Below are positions 1 through 10,963 of a DNA stretch of 64,000 nucleotides, piece after piece. The position numbers were made by a program, and so were the translations under genes. The DNA is from Favolaschia claudopus (lineage: Eukaryota > Basidiomycota > Agaricomycetes > Agaricales > Mycenaceae), in contig JAWWNJ010000181.1 of NCBI GenBank assembly GCA_037176885.1, forward strand, positions 248,001 to 312,000, given 5' to 3'. The notes under the pieces were generated by a model. It was given only the letters and a program-made list of their open reading frames with translations, ran no database searches and was not told the origin of the DNA. Within the stretch, counting starts at the first letter, position 1. Each line of letters starts with the position of its first letter.

Positions 1-63
1 CTGCCCCGCGACGCTCATCACCGCTACCTCGCCGAGCTCAACATGCCACCCGTCACCGTGTAG
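1..63 (+). CDS. 3' end of a Ty1/copia pol polyprotein (partial)
   Basis: The window opens inside a coding frame that ends LPRDAHHRYLAELNMPPVTV-stop at 61-63. A 'LPRD.H' tail right after the RNase H domain is typical of the extreme C-terminus of Ty1/copia polyproteins. A purine-rich tract (about 70-81) and a TGTTG start of an LTR follow at once, which is the expected order at a copia 3' end. All catalytic domains lie outside the window, so the state of the element cannot be judged. Confidence 0.6.
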   Translation: MPRDAHHRYLAELNMPPVTV

Positions 64-81
64 CCTCCGGGTCTGGGGGAG

Positions 82-320
82 TGTTGTAGGAGACCCGTCG
101 GTTCCGGTGCTGTCTAGGTACAGCCTACCCAGTCACTCTCAGTCATTCGTCGTCTTTTTCCCATACATTCTATTTTAGGACACTCACCATAAAATTCCCT
201 CGTTCCGATACACTGCACCTCAGTCGTTTACACCCATCGTCTCCCCGACTGAGGTGAATCCTTTACTACTTCTTACTATACACGATTTACTGACTTCTTT
301 AGATCTTACTACTTTGTACA
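82..320 (+). repeat. Probable 3' LTR of the copia element at the window edge
   Basis: It starts TGTTGTAGG directly after a G-rich polypurine tract and probably ends TGTACA, giving TG...CA ends and about 239 bp. No second copy is in the window, so the right border is inferred only from the terminal dinucleotide and from the change to sequence shared with other loci. Confidence 0.4.
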
Positions 321-353
321 TAAGGTAGACGTCGCTCCGATCCCGCACCCTTA

Positions 354-615
354 TATAAGCATTACGTTTGCACAGCCACCCGCCAAATCGCGAGGGTCTG
401 AAAAAATAATTTGCTTTTGCTAGGCTCTGGAGGGCCGGGAAATTTTTTTGCAGTCCCATTTCTTGAATTTTAAGCAAATCTGTAGCTAATCACTTTCTAC
501 TGTTTTATTCAATCCTAAGAACAGTACTGCCCAGTGTAGACTGAGAGTACAACTCATAAATAGTTCAATCAGTTGTATTGATAATACTCACTGAAGCATA
601 TAGGACAACGCTTTA
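354..615. repeat. Direct repeat, copy 1 (flanks the helicase region)
   Basis: About 260 bp starting TATAAGCATTACGTTTGCAC recurs at 4317-4612 in the same orientation. The first 130 bp differ at only a few bases and the rest is diverged with small indels. The two copies bracket the Gag-like ORF and the PIF1 helicase. They could be ends of one composite element or two copies of a separate repeat. Confidence 0.75.
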
Positions 616-833
616 TATCGAGATTGCACGATCATCCCCTAACTACGACAGCTGTAGCTACTGAGCGTAAACAAGGGAAAATATGTAGCACGTATGAGCA
701 AGGTGAAATAGCGAAAGGAATGTGCAGGTCAACTTCCCCTTCCACAGTGGGGGAAACGTTGATGTCGACCCCGACATCCATCGCACAGAAGGATAAGTTG
801 AACCGCACAAATAATAAAACGGAAGGGAAGATA

Positions 834-1637
834 TCACGGACAAGAAGCTCGAGGACGGAAATGAGCAATATGTGTACGAACTGGAGTCAAATATTCCGCC
901 AAACTCGACATTCCTCTCTCCAATTCACAACGATGAATGCTCTCGATGAGGCCGTATAATGCGCGACGTAGCTCGGAGGACGAAACGAGTAGGTCGAAGA
1001 TCGCGATAACGGTTGAATTGGGGAATTGTTGGGAGGAGGGTGGTGTACGCTCGGTGAAATGTGATGGAAGATGAGAACGAGGCTCTGGAGGACGAGGTAG
1101 AATATGAGGGGATTCTCGAGGAACGCGCTCGATGCGAGGATGAAGGTCGTTCAACGTGGATGAAGCAGGATTATGAAGATCAACCTGTGGTGGCTTGTAT
1201 TCTCGTTTCGAATCCGCGCGCTCGAGGTGGGGGAAACGTTGGGATTTACTGGGAAGTGTAGAGGGAGAAGGAGTAGGATTATATGACGCTAGAAGGTGCT
1301 CTGCAACTCCGCCTCGTCTTCGTGTCATCGGAAGGGGAGATCCATCGTAACAAACAAGTCGTCCCTCGAGTGTGTAAGCCGCTAGTTTCTTCTGAATGAG
1401 CTCGATAGTACGTGGACAGGAAGTGTAGCTGAGGCGATGAGCTCGAGTCTTGCCACAAACGAAGCAGCGGAGGGAACGCGGAGTGGAAAGAGGATCCGTG
1501 GGAATCATGACGGCAATGAGCGAAACTCCAGGACGGATAGGGGTAGATGCTGAATGGACTCGAATATAACGGAAAGGGGTAAGGTAGACGTCGCTCCGAT
1601 CCCGCACCCTTATGGGGAAGCTTGCTTCCCCATTCAT
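834..1637 (-). CDS. Gag-like protein with degenerate CCHC zinc knuckle (retroelement fragment)
   Basis: A 267-codon open frame. Near residue 58 it carries CFVCG followed by an His and then a Cys (CX2C...H...C), and then a segment on the theme LEGRLVCYDGSPLP. That arrangement of a knuckle plus a short 'EGR(L/V)...DG...P' block is familiar from Gag proteins of basidiomycete LTR retrotransposons. The C-terminal half is low-complexity Pro/Ser/Arg. No protease or RT follows in frame, so this is an isolated fragment. The first residues overlap a short module that recurs at about 324-352. The family call rests on motif recall only; an unrelated knuckle protein is possible. Confidence 0.4.
   Translation of the reverse strand: MNGEASFPIRVRDRSDVYLTPFRYIRVHSASTPIRPGVSLIAVMIPTDPLSTPRSLRCFVCGKTRAHRLSYTSCPRTIELIQKKLAAYTLEGRLVCYDGSPLPMTRRRGGVAEHLLASYNPTPSPSTLPSKSQRFPHLERADSKREYKPPQVDLHNPASSTLNDLHPRIERVPRESPHILPRPPEPRSHLPSHFTERTPPSSQQFPNSTVIAIFDLLVSSSELRRALYGLIESIHRCELERGMSSLAEYLTPVRTHIAHFRPRASCP
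1580..1633. repeat. Short dispersed module ending in a perfect hairpin
   Basis: AAGGTAGACGTCGCTCCGAT and the following bases repeat the sequence at about 322-352; an inverted partial match lies near 5004-5018. The module ends in a 10-bp-stem hairpin, ATGGGGAAGC / GCTTCCCCAT, at 1612-1633. Confidence 0.5.
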
Positions 1638-1871
1638 CGGTATAGGGCTCGAAAATGCAGATGCTTACAAATGAACGGGCTCGTGGCTTTGTAAGCACGC
1701 TGCGCAGCGCAAGTCACCGTGACCGAGACAACCGACGGTTGTCTCCGGAATTCGCCGATGACGTGATTACGTGGCATTCGGGTCCCCGCTCCGAATGTTC
1801 AACTTTGGCTCGACTTGAATTAGCTCGCCTCAGCCTTGCCTTAGCCTCATGCAGCGATGGATGGATGGATA

Positions 1872-4214
1872 GTAGACACACTTATATATGCTGAGATTCA
1901 GGATTTACCTCCAGTTGACTACAAAACACTGAAGGGTAAACAACAACTTGTATTTCTACAGGTAATGATGTATATCAAAGCCTTGCGAGCTGGCCCTTCG
2001 GATCAATATAGATGGGACAGCTGGAACAGGGAAATCTGTAATCATTCGAGCAATCACTTCAGCACTAAGAGAAGTGTATGCTGATGAGCTTGAAAACAAA
2101 GATCCTGTGATACGAATTGCACCAACTGGGATTTCAGCATTTGGTATCCGCGGTTGGACTATAAACTTTGCCGTATCAATACCTGTCTCAGCAAAAGACC
2201 CTAACTTTGTCCCCTTGGCACCTACTTCTCTTCAGAAAATGCAGAATAGATGGAAACCGGCCAGAATTGTTGTCATGGACGAAAAGTCAATGATTGGCAG
2301 AACTCAGTTCGGAAAATTTGACAGGCGTCTTCGGCAGATACTTCCTGCCATGGCCCATGAGTCACTTGCAGGGGTTGGTACAATTATATTTGGGGACTTT
2401 CTTCAACTCCCACCAGTTGGTGACAGTGCCCTGTTTTCTACCAAGGAAAGCCAAGGTCCACGTGGACAACTTGCAACTGAGGGCCGCAAGGCTTATGAAA
2501 GTCTCAACCAATCTCCAACTTTGACTGAAGTGTTTCGCCAGCAAGGTGATACACCTGAACAGATTGCGTTCCGAGATGCACTTATGCGACTTCGGACTTA
2601 CGAAACTACTGCTGCCGACCATGAAATGTACTCGACGCGTTTTTGGCAGAATTTGTCTGTTGAAGAGCAGGATGCATTTAAAGAAGTTTTACACCTACTC
2701 CCAACCAAAGAAGCAGTTGACACAGTGAACAAGACACAGCTAGCAGCACTCAATAAACCGGTTGTTTGCTGTAGAGCCAAACATCATCGGATTAATGGAG
2801 CAAAATCACGAAAGGTGTCTGCTGAGGATGCGGAAGGGTTGGAGGCTGAGATATTTCTGGCAGAAGGAGCACATGTCATGATCACTCGTAACTCGTGGAC
2901 ATCCAAAGGATTGGTCAATGGAACACAAGGCATTGTAAAAAAACTTTGGTACTTCAAGTTGCAGGGGGATAACCCAAAGAAGGACCTGCCTGCAGTAGTA
3001 TTTGTACATTGTCCAGAATATACAGGTATGTATTTACAAGTAAGCCCCTTGAAAAATTCCGTATTAACCTGAATTTAGGACCACCAACCCAAGGCTGGGA
3101 AGGTGTTGAGCCAGACTGGATTCCGATTGTTCCAAGAACAGCGGAATGGGAATCAAACGGAGTGCCACTATCACGGACACAATTTCCTTTGACCCTGGCC
3201 TGGGCTATTACATTTCACAAAAGCCAAGGTCTGACCCTTGAAAAAGCGGTGATTGATCTTGATAAACAAGACTTTGCTCCCGGGTTGTCATTTGTCGCAA
3301 TTTCTAGGGTTAAAACATTGAAGGGAATAGCATTCCGTTCACCTTTTCTACTACAACGACTGCAAAAGCCAAATGAAACTACGGTTCGACAGATGCTTTG
3401 GGTGGATATGGAGCGTCGAGAGATATTGGGTTTCAAACTCAAGACCTATGGATTCAATATCCGGGATATACAGTGGTGGCAAATAGAAATTGCCGTGGCT
3501 TTTTGGTGAAAATCTGGCTGTATACTTCACCGAATGACCTCAAATAAAATGTAGAGATAGGTATGTGATACTTTTGTACCTCTTAGATCAGTCAGCAATA
3601 TATTATGCCCTGAGAATGCATCAATCATAGGATGATTTCCGATTTTTGCCATATTCGGAAAAACACAATGAACCCTCAGGTAAAAGGTGTCATAATAGGA
3701 TGAAAGTACTTAAAAAACAGTCCTAGTTTCCACTTTGGTTGAATGGAATTGACCCTGATTTGAGCTCACAGCAGCCGCTCAAAGTTGGCTATTTTCACAC
3801 AAAATAGCTGAAAATGCAGAGAAAATAGCTAAAAGGACCAACTTCAAGCAGCCGTTGTGAGCTCAAATGAGGTTCAATTCCAGTCAATCAAAGTGATAAC
3901 TAGCATTGTTTTTCAAGTACTTTCATCCTGTTATGACCCTTTTTTGCTGAGGATACATTGAGCTTTTCCAGATATGGCAATAATCAGAAACTGTCCTGTT
4001 ATTGATGCATCGTCAGGGCATAATAGATAGCTGAGTATTCTAAGTGGTACAGTAGTATCATATATTTATCTCTACATCTTATTTCAGGTCATTCGGTGAA
4101 GTATACAGCAAGATTTTGGCCAAAAAGCCACGGCAATTTCTATTTGCCACCACTGTACTTGCCGAATTTGAGTTTCTTGAACCATTTCCGCAGCTGAATG
4201 ATTACTTAGAATAA
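1872..4214 (+). pseudogene. PIF1-family helicase, C-terminal part of a Helitron-type RepHel protein (broken)
   Basis: PIF1-like SF1 helicases form the C-terminal module of Helitron RepHel proteins. Visible motifs are Walker A GTAGTGKS (about 2014-2037), Walker B-like VVMDEKSMIG (2269-2298; usual Glu present, Ser follows), GDFLQLPPVG, LTEVFRQ, ARG-equivalent GTQGIVK, and the late block FHKSQGLTLEKA plus AISRV. An intron at 3026-3078 (GTATGT...TTTAG) joins the two main exons in phase. A reading-frame break lies at about 1990-2005, just before Walker A. The Rep endonuclease and N-terminal part are missing. A MITE at 3471-4155 splits the last codons: the frame resumes after it as LAEFEFLEPFPQLNDYLE-stop (to 4214). 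Helitron origin is inferred from resemblance; no certain Helitron terminus is seen. Confidence 0.8.
3471..4155. mobile_element. MITE, Tc1/mariner-type ends (CAGTGGTGGCAAAT family), copy 1
   Basis: TIRs start CAGTGGTGGCAAATAGAAAT and end with its reverse complement. The element is flanked by TA on both sides (3469-3470, 4156-4157), the target duplication of Tc1/mariner/pogo elements. It is 685 bp with no coding capacity. Nearly the whole length folds back: outer arms of about 110 bp or more, and a second palindrome around 3757-3870 ('gagctcacagcagccg ... cagccgttgtgagctc'). A second copy lies at 19123-19816. It inserted into the helicase reading frame. Confidence 0.92.
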
Positions 4215-4316
4215 ATAAGTAGAATAAGTAGATGAATGTTATATGATTTGCCCTCATAGACAGATTGAAGCAAGCTTCCCCTCCTATGTGGACCATTGTC
4301 CACATACCCAACATGT

Positions 4317-4612
4317 TATAAGCATTACGTTTGCACAGCCACCCGCCAAATCGCGAGGGTCTGAAAAAATAATTTGCTTTTGCTAGGCTCTGGAGGGCTG
4401 GGATATTTTTTTGCAGTCCCATTTCTTGAATTTTAAGCAAATCTGTAGCAAATCTTTGTACCTTCTCCTGTTTTATTCAATCCTAAGAAAATAAGTACTG
4501 CCCACTGTAGACACGCAAATTGAATGTTGGAATTGACTTTGAAGCTATACAAATCATAAATAGTTCAATCAGTTGTATTGGTAATACTCATTGAAGCATA
4601 TAGGACAATACA
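4317..4612. repeat. Direct repeat, copy 2
   Basis: Same orientation partner of 354-615. Identity is very high over 4317-4450, then lower, with extra bases around 4490-4550 that are absent from copy 1. It starts about 100 bp after the end of the broken helicase. Confidence 0.75.
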
Positions 4613-6777
4613 GAGCATTTATGGATGTAACAGGTGCTTTGCTACAACTTCGACAAAAAATGTTGCGGCGGCGAGGTGCGGCACTGGCTGCGGTCACGAT
4701 TAATTCACGTGGTGGCTTACGTAACGTTATGTAATGCGACAAATCCTTCGTGTCGTTTTGCCAGACCTTTGCTCAAATGCGTCGAAAACATGTTTGGAAG
4801 CCTTTTAAACAAAGTTGCCTTTTTGGGAAAGATCACCTTATAACTTCGCACTCACCAAATTTGAGCCCAAGCCCCTTCACCAAGTCAAAGATATGCATAT
4901 TGGCAACAGTTTGGTGACGTTAAATCCTTTATAAATGTTTTGTGGGAGAAAGGAATTTTGTGACGTGATGTTTTGGCTTACATAACCACGTGTCGGATCA
5001 AAGCGACGTCTACCTTACCCCAATTCAAAAATCGTTGCAAATTGTAGGCAGGCTGGTAACGAGCCTAATCAAACCCTACATTTTCAACTTGGCAGGATAT
5101 TTGTTCTGGGACTATCTGTACGGATCATGTTATAGCGACTGATGAACAAATAGGATTCACAGCTTGAATGGTGTAAAAAGGTTGAGCCGTTCGTGAGATA
5201 CGTCATAATGAATACGCTCACAATGCATACAAATAGGGCACGCGGGCTTTCTCCAGAAGGGGCTTGCTTCAAAGTCCGTCAAATCGAGGGTTTGACTTTC
5301 GCCTTCCACCGCCTCATCCGTCGCTCCAAACCTCCGGGTCACCTGGTAAAAATTGAAGATGAGAGATATGTATGGCTACAACATTGCTTCAGAGTTTGTA
5401 TAAAATGAGACTGAATTCATCGAGTTAGATGGCCGCCAAAAGTGCTCAAAACACAGTTTTTTTGAGGTGCTTCGCAAATATTTAATTTTGATCAGATTCT
5501 TTGCCAATCCATATCGAAGCTTCCTTGAGACCACACAACAAGACCTACATATAATGTCCCCAGTATCATCTGTGCCCATTGTGTACAGCAATTCACTCGT
5601 CTTCCTCAAAAATGACCCAAATCAGATACTTGTGACACAGTGTGACACCCGCGTCCTCAGCAGCATTTCGTTTTTCCTGCACCATCTTGGCCGCGATAAA
5701 TACTTTTCTGTGGTCGAAACGTCTCCTATTGCACATTAACACAAAATGAATGTTTAAAATGCAGTCCCATATGCTGAAAGATTGGTGATATGAATTAATC
5801 GGGACAATTAGCGCGAGACCGTGCTTCCGGGGATTGAACTGGCTAATACATGGAGGAGGATACACTGTCTGGACATTAGTACCCGCCGGACACGTTTTGA
5901 GCCCGGCCGCCTTGTTTCACAGACCGTGTATGGTCCCTGTAAGCTCACTCCGGATATCCCTCCAGCTCTGGCATACTGTTTTAGGGACATTTTTTACCCG
6001 CGTCCAGTCCTTTATTTTGGGCTAGATATAATTTCTATAAATTCCATAGTATCATAATCGCGTTCAGAACGCGTGATTATTGAGCTGCAGATGCAGATGA
6101 AGGTTGTTGAGGGAGCGATGGGCAGTGTGACCGAGTGTGACATCCTGTTCTCCCCAGTTCGTGCGTCTCACCTGCTGCTCCCTCGTCTCCAGAAAAATCC
6201 CAAAATATTTGAGAGCAGTATTTAGTATGTCAAAAGTGTTCATAGTGCAAATCATTGCGATTTCAATTGATCCCTGGACCTGCAGCCTTGATTTCTTTAA
6301 AATGCACGTTACCTCGATCAATAGCACTGTGGGGACTCGTATTTTAATGATAAACCTGATGGAAATTGATGATATGCTACCAATGAATCTGTAATTTGAG
6401 ATACAGAAGAGACCCAAGAGAAATACTCAACGGTGGAAAGGGAAGAAACAGGATACTAACTATCAGCAGCTTTTCAGCATCAGAATATTCTGCCTCCGAC
6501 TTCAATCTAAATTTTTCTGGCCCCACTAACTGAAAATCACTTTCGGAGTTGCACAAGCTCCCCTTCTCTGTAAGCCGGGAACCGGCATTACACAACATAC
6601 TTTGATTTTCCCGGTTTTCTCACCGTTGGTGCATCAAAATTCTGTAAAATCCGGTTACTTTCTGTGACACCAAGTACAAGGACTACTCTACGTAGGCGAG
6701 GTTGACAATCATTTGGGGGGGGATTGCAATGTGAGAAACGCTGGGGTGGACTCTCTTTCTTTTTGTAGTGACTAATT
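4613..6777. other. Stretch without a supportable gene
   Basis: Only short overlapping open frames are present on both strands, with no recognisable motif. I see no long repeat shared with the rest of the window except the inverted fragment of the 'gacgtctacctta' module at about 5004-5018. Confidence 0.4.
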
Positions 6778-7216
6778 CTACTCCCTTTTCTTCGGATAAA
6801 TCCACTGTCTCTTACGTCGAAGGCACTGGCTAATAAAATAAACGTCCATGTGCTCAGTCAGAAGCACGCACCCACACTCACTTGCATGTTTGGTATGGAT
6901 TGTTCGGTGGCCGACTGCATCCAGTTTTTCTCTGGGGGCAAAACAAACAGGAGAGTAATCGTTTGTTCGCTCCTTTCCTCCTGGTATTGTGGCTTTCAAA
7001 AGTCTGTGGCGACTGAAAGCTATCAACGAAAGAAGATCCGCCTGCCGTGCGCAGGGGGCCTGAATGCGAAGGTGGTGTGTCGTTTAGTCTAGCTAAGCTA
7101 GGTAGAGCCATCCGTCCTTGAGAAGTAACTGATTCCCACAGTTCTTCTTTTAGTATCCTGTTCCCATGCATCTTGGTGTGTGCGCAACTCAGTAGTTGGG
7201 CTTCAAATAGCTTCAA
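6778..7216 (-). CDS. Short Zn2Cys6 (fungal binuclear cluster) protein, last cysteine replaced
   Basis: Exon 1 (7216-6882) encodes CLFCPQRKTGCSRPPNNPYQTC, written here in two parts: CLFCPQRKTGC (CX2CX6C) and SRPPNNPYQTC. A 52-nt intron (plus-strand 6830-6881, GTGAGT...TTAG) splits the Asn codon. Exon 2 begins NQCLRRKRQWIYP and stops at 6778. Joined, this matches the agaric Zn2Cys6 pattern C-X2-C-X6-C-X11-C-X2-C-X6-C-X-Y-P, except that Trp stands where the sixth zinc-binding Cys belongs. Such clusters bind DNA in nuclear transcription factors. The protein stops five residues later, so the usual regulatory domain is absent. The ATG at 7216 is a guess; upstream exons may exist. It is likely a truncated or decaying regulator gene. 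Confidence 0.6.
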
Positions 7217-8074
7217 TTGTATCCCTTCTAGTATCCCATATGTATTCTAATAGGCCTAAGCGTTGATATTATATTCAATTTCGCTGCACAAATGTACAAC
7301 TTGAGAGAATAATAATATAACCGGTGATAGGTGAATGATTGGTTGAATTGCGGTATTCAACGCGTCAAGCAGCCTGGTACTCAGTCCTGGGAGTAGACTA
7401 GTATCCTATTTCCATTCCTTATTAACTGGTTTTATCAGTTTATCCAACTGAACGGTTGCAAAATCGATTTATTTCAAGCATGGACAAATCCATGTCTTAT
7501 CACCAGGTCGTGGAACGATGGGATGCACGAGACGGCATCCAAGAGAAGAAGACGCCAGTCGAGGACATCCTCGAGAGACCACGACTAACACGATAGAAAG
7601 CGGCTGATGAGCACAACTAAGTTACTAGGAAGAGTGCGTGCGTAAAACTGCACCAAAATCATCCATGGGAACAGTATGGATGCTTTTCAGGGTTATGGAA
7701 AGTCAACAAAGGCAAACAATCGATAGCATTCAAGCGATGCTCGATGCCAACCATCATTATTCAACTTAACATTAAGAGTTGCTTAAGAGGTAGAAGGAGA
7801 GTAAACATAGAATGGAGCCTGTGGTAGCAGACCACAGACCAACACTGTAGGCATTTTACGCACAGTCCCCAAACTTCGGAAACAAGACAGAAATTGCGGA
7901 TGAGGAGTCTTGCTTGCAACTTTTCCCGTGTATGTACATTTAAATTGTACTGCAATACGGGGTGGCTCAATAAACTTAAATGCCTATTATGTAGTAGTCT
8001 CTCCTAGACAGACGCTCTATCTTGAAGCTCGTGCCTCGCTAGATAGAGTCTGTTAGTTACCGCGCCACCCTGAT
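7217..8074. other. Stretch without a supportable gene
   Basis: Only short open frames and no known motif. This may hold the 5' region of the minus-strand Zn2Cys6 gene. Confidence 0.35.
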
Positions 8075-9028
8075 CGTGTAGCCGAGCTATTACTGTATGT
8101 AATATCATGTAAGCCGGAAATCGCCGGATTTTCTTACCATTCTCATTTTCAGCGTTCGTCTCTTCAGTTCTCAGCCACATTTATGTCCAGAATCGTTATA
8201 AGAATGTATTCAATGCTCCATGCATTTTTTCCCAATTGTCTGGGTGGTTTTGAGCAACATTTGCAACAGAGTCGATTCATGGTTGAATTTAAGTTCGGAA
8301 GTTCGGCCGAAAGGCCGATGGCCACTAGGCAGCGACGCGCAGTTTTTTCTCCTCCCCCCCACCACGTTATCCACATTCTGAAGAGACAGAAATGTAGCTA
8401 TAACCTCTTTGATATCGTCTTTCCAAGAGTGCGAAGTAAATCTCTTCTTCCCATGGAGTTATACGCGACGCGAACTCTGATTTAGGGTCCTGTTTATTGA
8501 ACATGTTTGTAAACATGTTTATAAACACCGGTTTATAAACCTGTTTCTAAATGGGGTTGGCCGGATTGATTGGTTTTTGATTCGTATCGGGTGTGTATTT
8601 TACCCCGATGTGGTCCCAAATCAGCCAACTTTTCTGCTGAGCGGAGACATTGGAGGTTTCTTGTTCAGTTTGTGTTCGTTCTGCAGGTGAAGCCACACCG
8701 GCGGAACTATCCGAGGCATCATTCACCTACATCTGATGGCAACAATTGGCTCAGAAAGGACGAAGTTCAACGACCACATCCAATTTATATGCAGGATTGT
8801 GCTTATACTGCATTACCTTGCTGCTAAAACTTCACTGAAGCAAAAAAATCGTTCAAACCAGCGGGAAAACTTGATTTTGGGGGCAATTTGGCAGGTGTGT
8901 TTGTAAACCGGTTTATAAACACCCTGTTTACAAACAAAAATTAAAAAACCGTTTATAATTGCTCTGGGAATTATAAACAGGACCCTACTCTGATTACATG
9001 ATATTACATAATAACACAGCTACACGGT
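8075..9028. mobile_element. Older inverted-repeat element, host of the hAT MITE
   Basis: The left end CGTGTAGCCGAGCTATTA ... TAATATCATGTAA (8075-8112) is mirrored at the right end (8994-9028, reverse complement CGTGTAGCTGTGTTATTA). Removing the 505-bp hAT MITE and one target duplication leaves an element of about 440 bp with arms of about 35 bp. No clear flanking duplication is visible, so the superfamily is unknown. Confidence 0.55.
8483..8987. mobile_element. Non-autonomous hAT-type element (505 bp) with 8-bp target duplication
   Basis: The ends are TAGGGTCCTGTTTAT and its reverse complement ATAAACAGGACCCTA. A perfect 8-bp duplication CTCTGATT flanks it (8475-8482 and 8988-8995), the hallmark of hAT transposons. 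Subterminal copies of GTTTATAAAC/GTTTGTAAAC-type motifs cluster at both ends (8498-8550, 8895-8980). No transposase frame is present. Confidence 0.92.
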
Positions 9029-9086
9029 CTTTCTTTTGCGCCATTTCGAAACTCCTGCTGCTTCTATGCTCTTCTACTCGGTCTAA

Positions 9087-9895
9087 ATGACTTTGAAGAC
9101 ACTTTCGGTTCATTTCGATGCAGAAACCTACGAAAAACTCTGGCATTCGTACACCGACATCCTCAATTCAGTTGTGACAGCGCAGCGCCAACTATCTCTA
9201 TGTTATCGGCTTGCATGGCTCTTCCTACTCTCTCTAGTGACCCACACTCCTCGAAAACCACTCTATAAGAGTGAATCAACTGATACGGCTCAAAGCCACG
9301 TTAGTCGCGACGTGAAGTCGTAATCGGAGTTGTGCAAGGGTGCACGATGGTTGTGGATAATGGTGAGTACATATTGTCTTGTACAAGCTCCCCTCTTTAT
9401 TTAGACCTGGTGCGCTCATCCGTAATCTATCTATGGTCTCTTGAAGCGCCTAGAGCCGAATACATCACTTCTTTGTCGACTTACCTATCGTCTTATCCTG
9501 CCCCACATCGTGATTTGCACAACCACTCAATACAGCATCTTGTTTATCCAAATGAATCCTTTGAGTCGCTTTTACACAACTTAGGGATAGCCTGTAGTGT
9601 TCGGAATGCCTCGCAGACCTCTTCGTGGCCCAGGAAACGCGAGAAGGAGCGCGAAGAGCAGCAATTTCCTTTTTGGGAAAACGCGCGAAAAAATTTGGTG
9701 ATTGCCATTATTTACAGGAATTGCAGTAACACCCTACTAGCAATATCCGCAGCTAAGCTACCTATAACATCCATGATTCGCCCTCCTAAGGTTGGTTTGA
9801 TCAAATTTTCCTTATCTGGTAATGCATCTAATTTCGCCGCAACTGTAGGAGTATGGGTTACGAGAGGTTCGACTGTAGCTGAAAATTACTCTTAA
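9087..9895 (+). CDS. Two adjacent unrecognised open frames (weak)
   Basis: Frames at 9087-9323 (starts MTLKTLSVHFDAETYEKL) and 9332-9895 lie in tandem. The first looks amphipathic and gene-like at its start, but no domain is recognised. A GTGAGT at about 9362 could be a donor that would change the second product. They lie just downstream of the nested MITEs at 8075-9028. They may be chance frames. Confidence 0.2.
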
Positions 9896-10963
9896 ATCAA
9901 TTTATTTGTAATGTCCAGAACAGAGTTTCTGCTACCTTCCCTGAGTCGCAGATCTTTGGAACCCCGTGCCGACTTCACCCACTTGCGGGGAGAAAATTGC
10001 GAATTTTTTCTGGACAATACAATTAAAATGCCCCGAAGTGTCGTTTAGACCACTTTCTGGGCTCGAAATGGGTGTGTGACGAGGTACACTGTACACTCTG
10101 AATCACGGTGATGAAGGCCCAGAAAGCACAGCCAAACAGGAATCTGGATGCTCAATTGACTTTAAGCAGCCCAGCCCTCATCCATAGCATGTTTTCTTCG
10201 ACTTGCGTGGCATAAACATAGTGTGAAATACTGGCCAGGCAGAGAAATACCCAAAATTTGAAATTGTCCCAATTTAGCAATATTTGCAGTTTTGGGGAGG
10301 TAGTTGAACAGATTTCGGGTGAGTGAGGACCTGTAAAATAAGATTTGAATCTTATGATGCTGTGAGTCAGGTATCAGAGTTTTACAGTGTAGTCTTGGAC
10401 CTCTGTGAGACACTGAAAACTGGGGACAATATCCAGCCATCAAAACATAAACAATTGGAATTCAAATACACACGCAACAAGAGCACGGTGAGCCCAAACC
10501 ACTTCATATGCAACAGCATATGCCTCTACCATAGATACAGTGCCAATTTGGTCAGTGATTATAGGTGCTAACCTGTCGTACATAGGCAATTTCTGGATTC
10601 GCTTACTTTTGGTAATGCCGAGTAGGGTATGATATCTCTACCAGAATGTGTAGGAATGTAATCAAGGGGGAATCGGGATTCGAAAATCGGATATAGGGTC
10701 GACTTTCTTTTACAGGGATTCCTGAAAATAATGACGATCAGGTTTTTTTTTTCCCGCCTTCGTGGGTTGGCGAGAGTCAGAATGTAGGTTTTGCAATGCC
10801 GATGCCCGGCTTACAGTAAAGGGAAGGCTTGCGCGATTCTGAGTTCCGTGTAGAATATAATTTGTATGCCGGAGTACCGGCCTACAGCAGGGGGAGCTTG
10901 TGTAAATTGCTACTGGAATGGCACATAAATTAACAATATCAATGTTGCGCTGTTGTTTGGGGC
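9896..10963. other. Stretch without a supportable gene
   Basis: A small imperfect inverted repeat ('taatgtccagaa' at about 9909 and 'ttctggacaatac' at about 10008) and two loosely similar 50-bp tandem units at about 10798 and 10866 ('tgccg...ccggc.tacag') are the only structure seen. Confidence 0.35.

Noticed and set aside
354..420. TTTTGCTAG inside the direct repeats considered as a Helitron 3' CTAG end
   Set aside because: No stable GC hairpin lies 8-12 nt upstream, and the two copies stay similar well past the CTAG, so it is not an element border.
5808..6060. tRNA-like string 'ttttgagcccggcc' and small frames around 5820-6057
   Set aside because: No A-box at the right distance and no cloverleaf; the frames have no recognisable motif.
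8498..8550. Regular GTTTATAAAC words taken first for a CRISPR-like or origin repeat
   Set aside because: They are the subterminal repeats of a hAT element with clear TIRs and an 8-bp duplication; no unique equal-length spacers.
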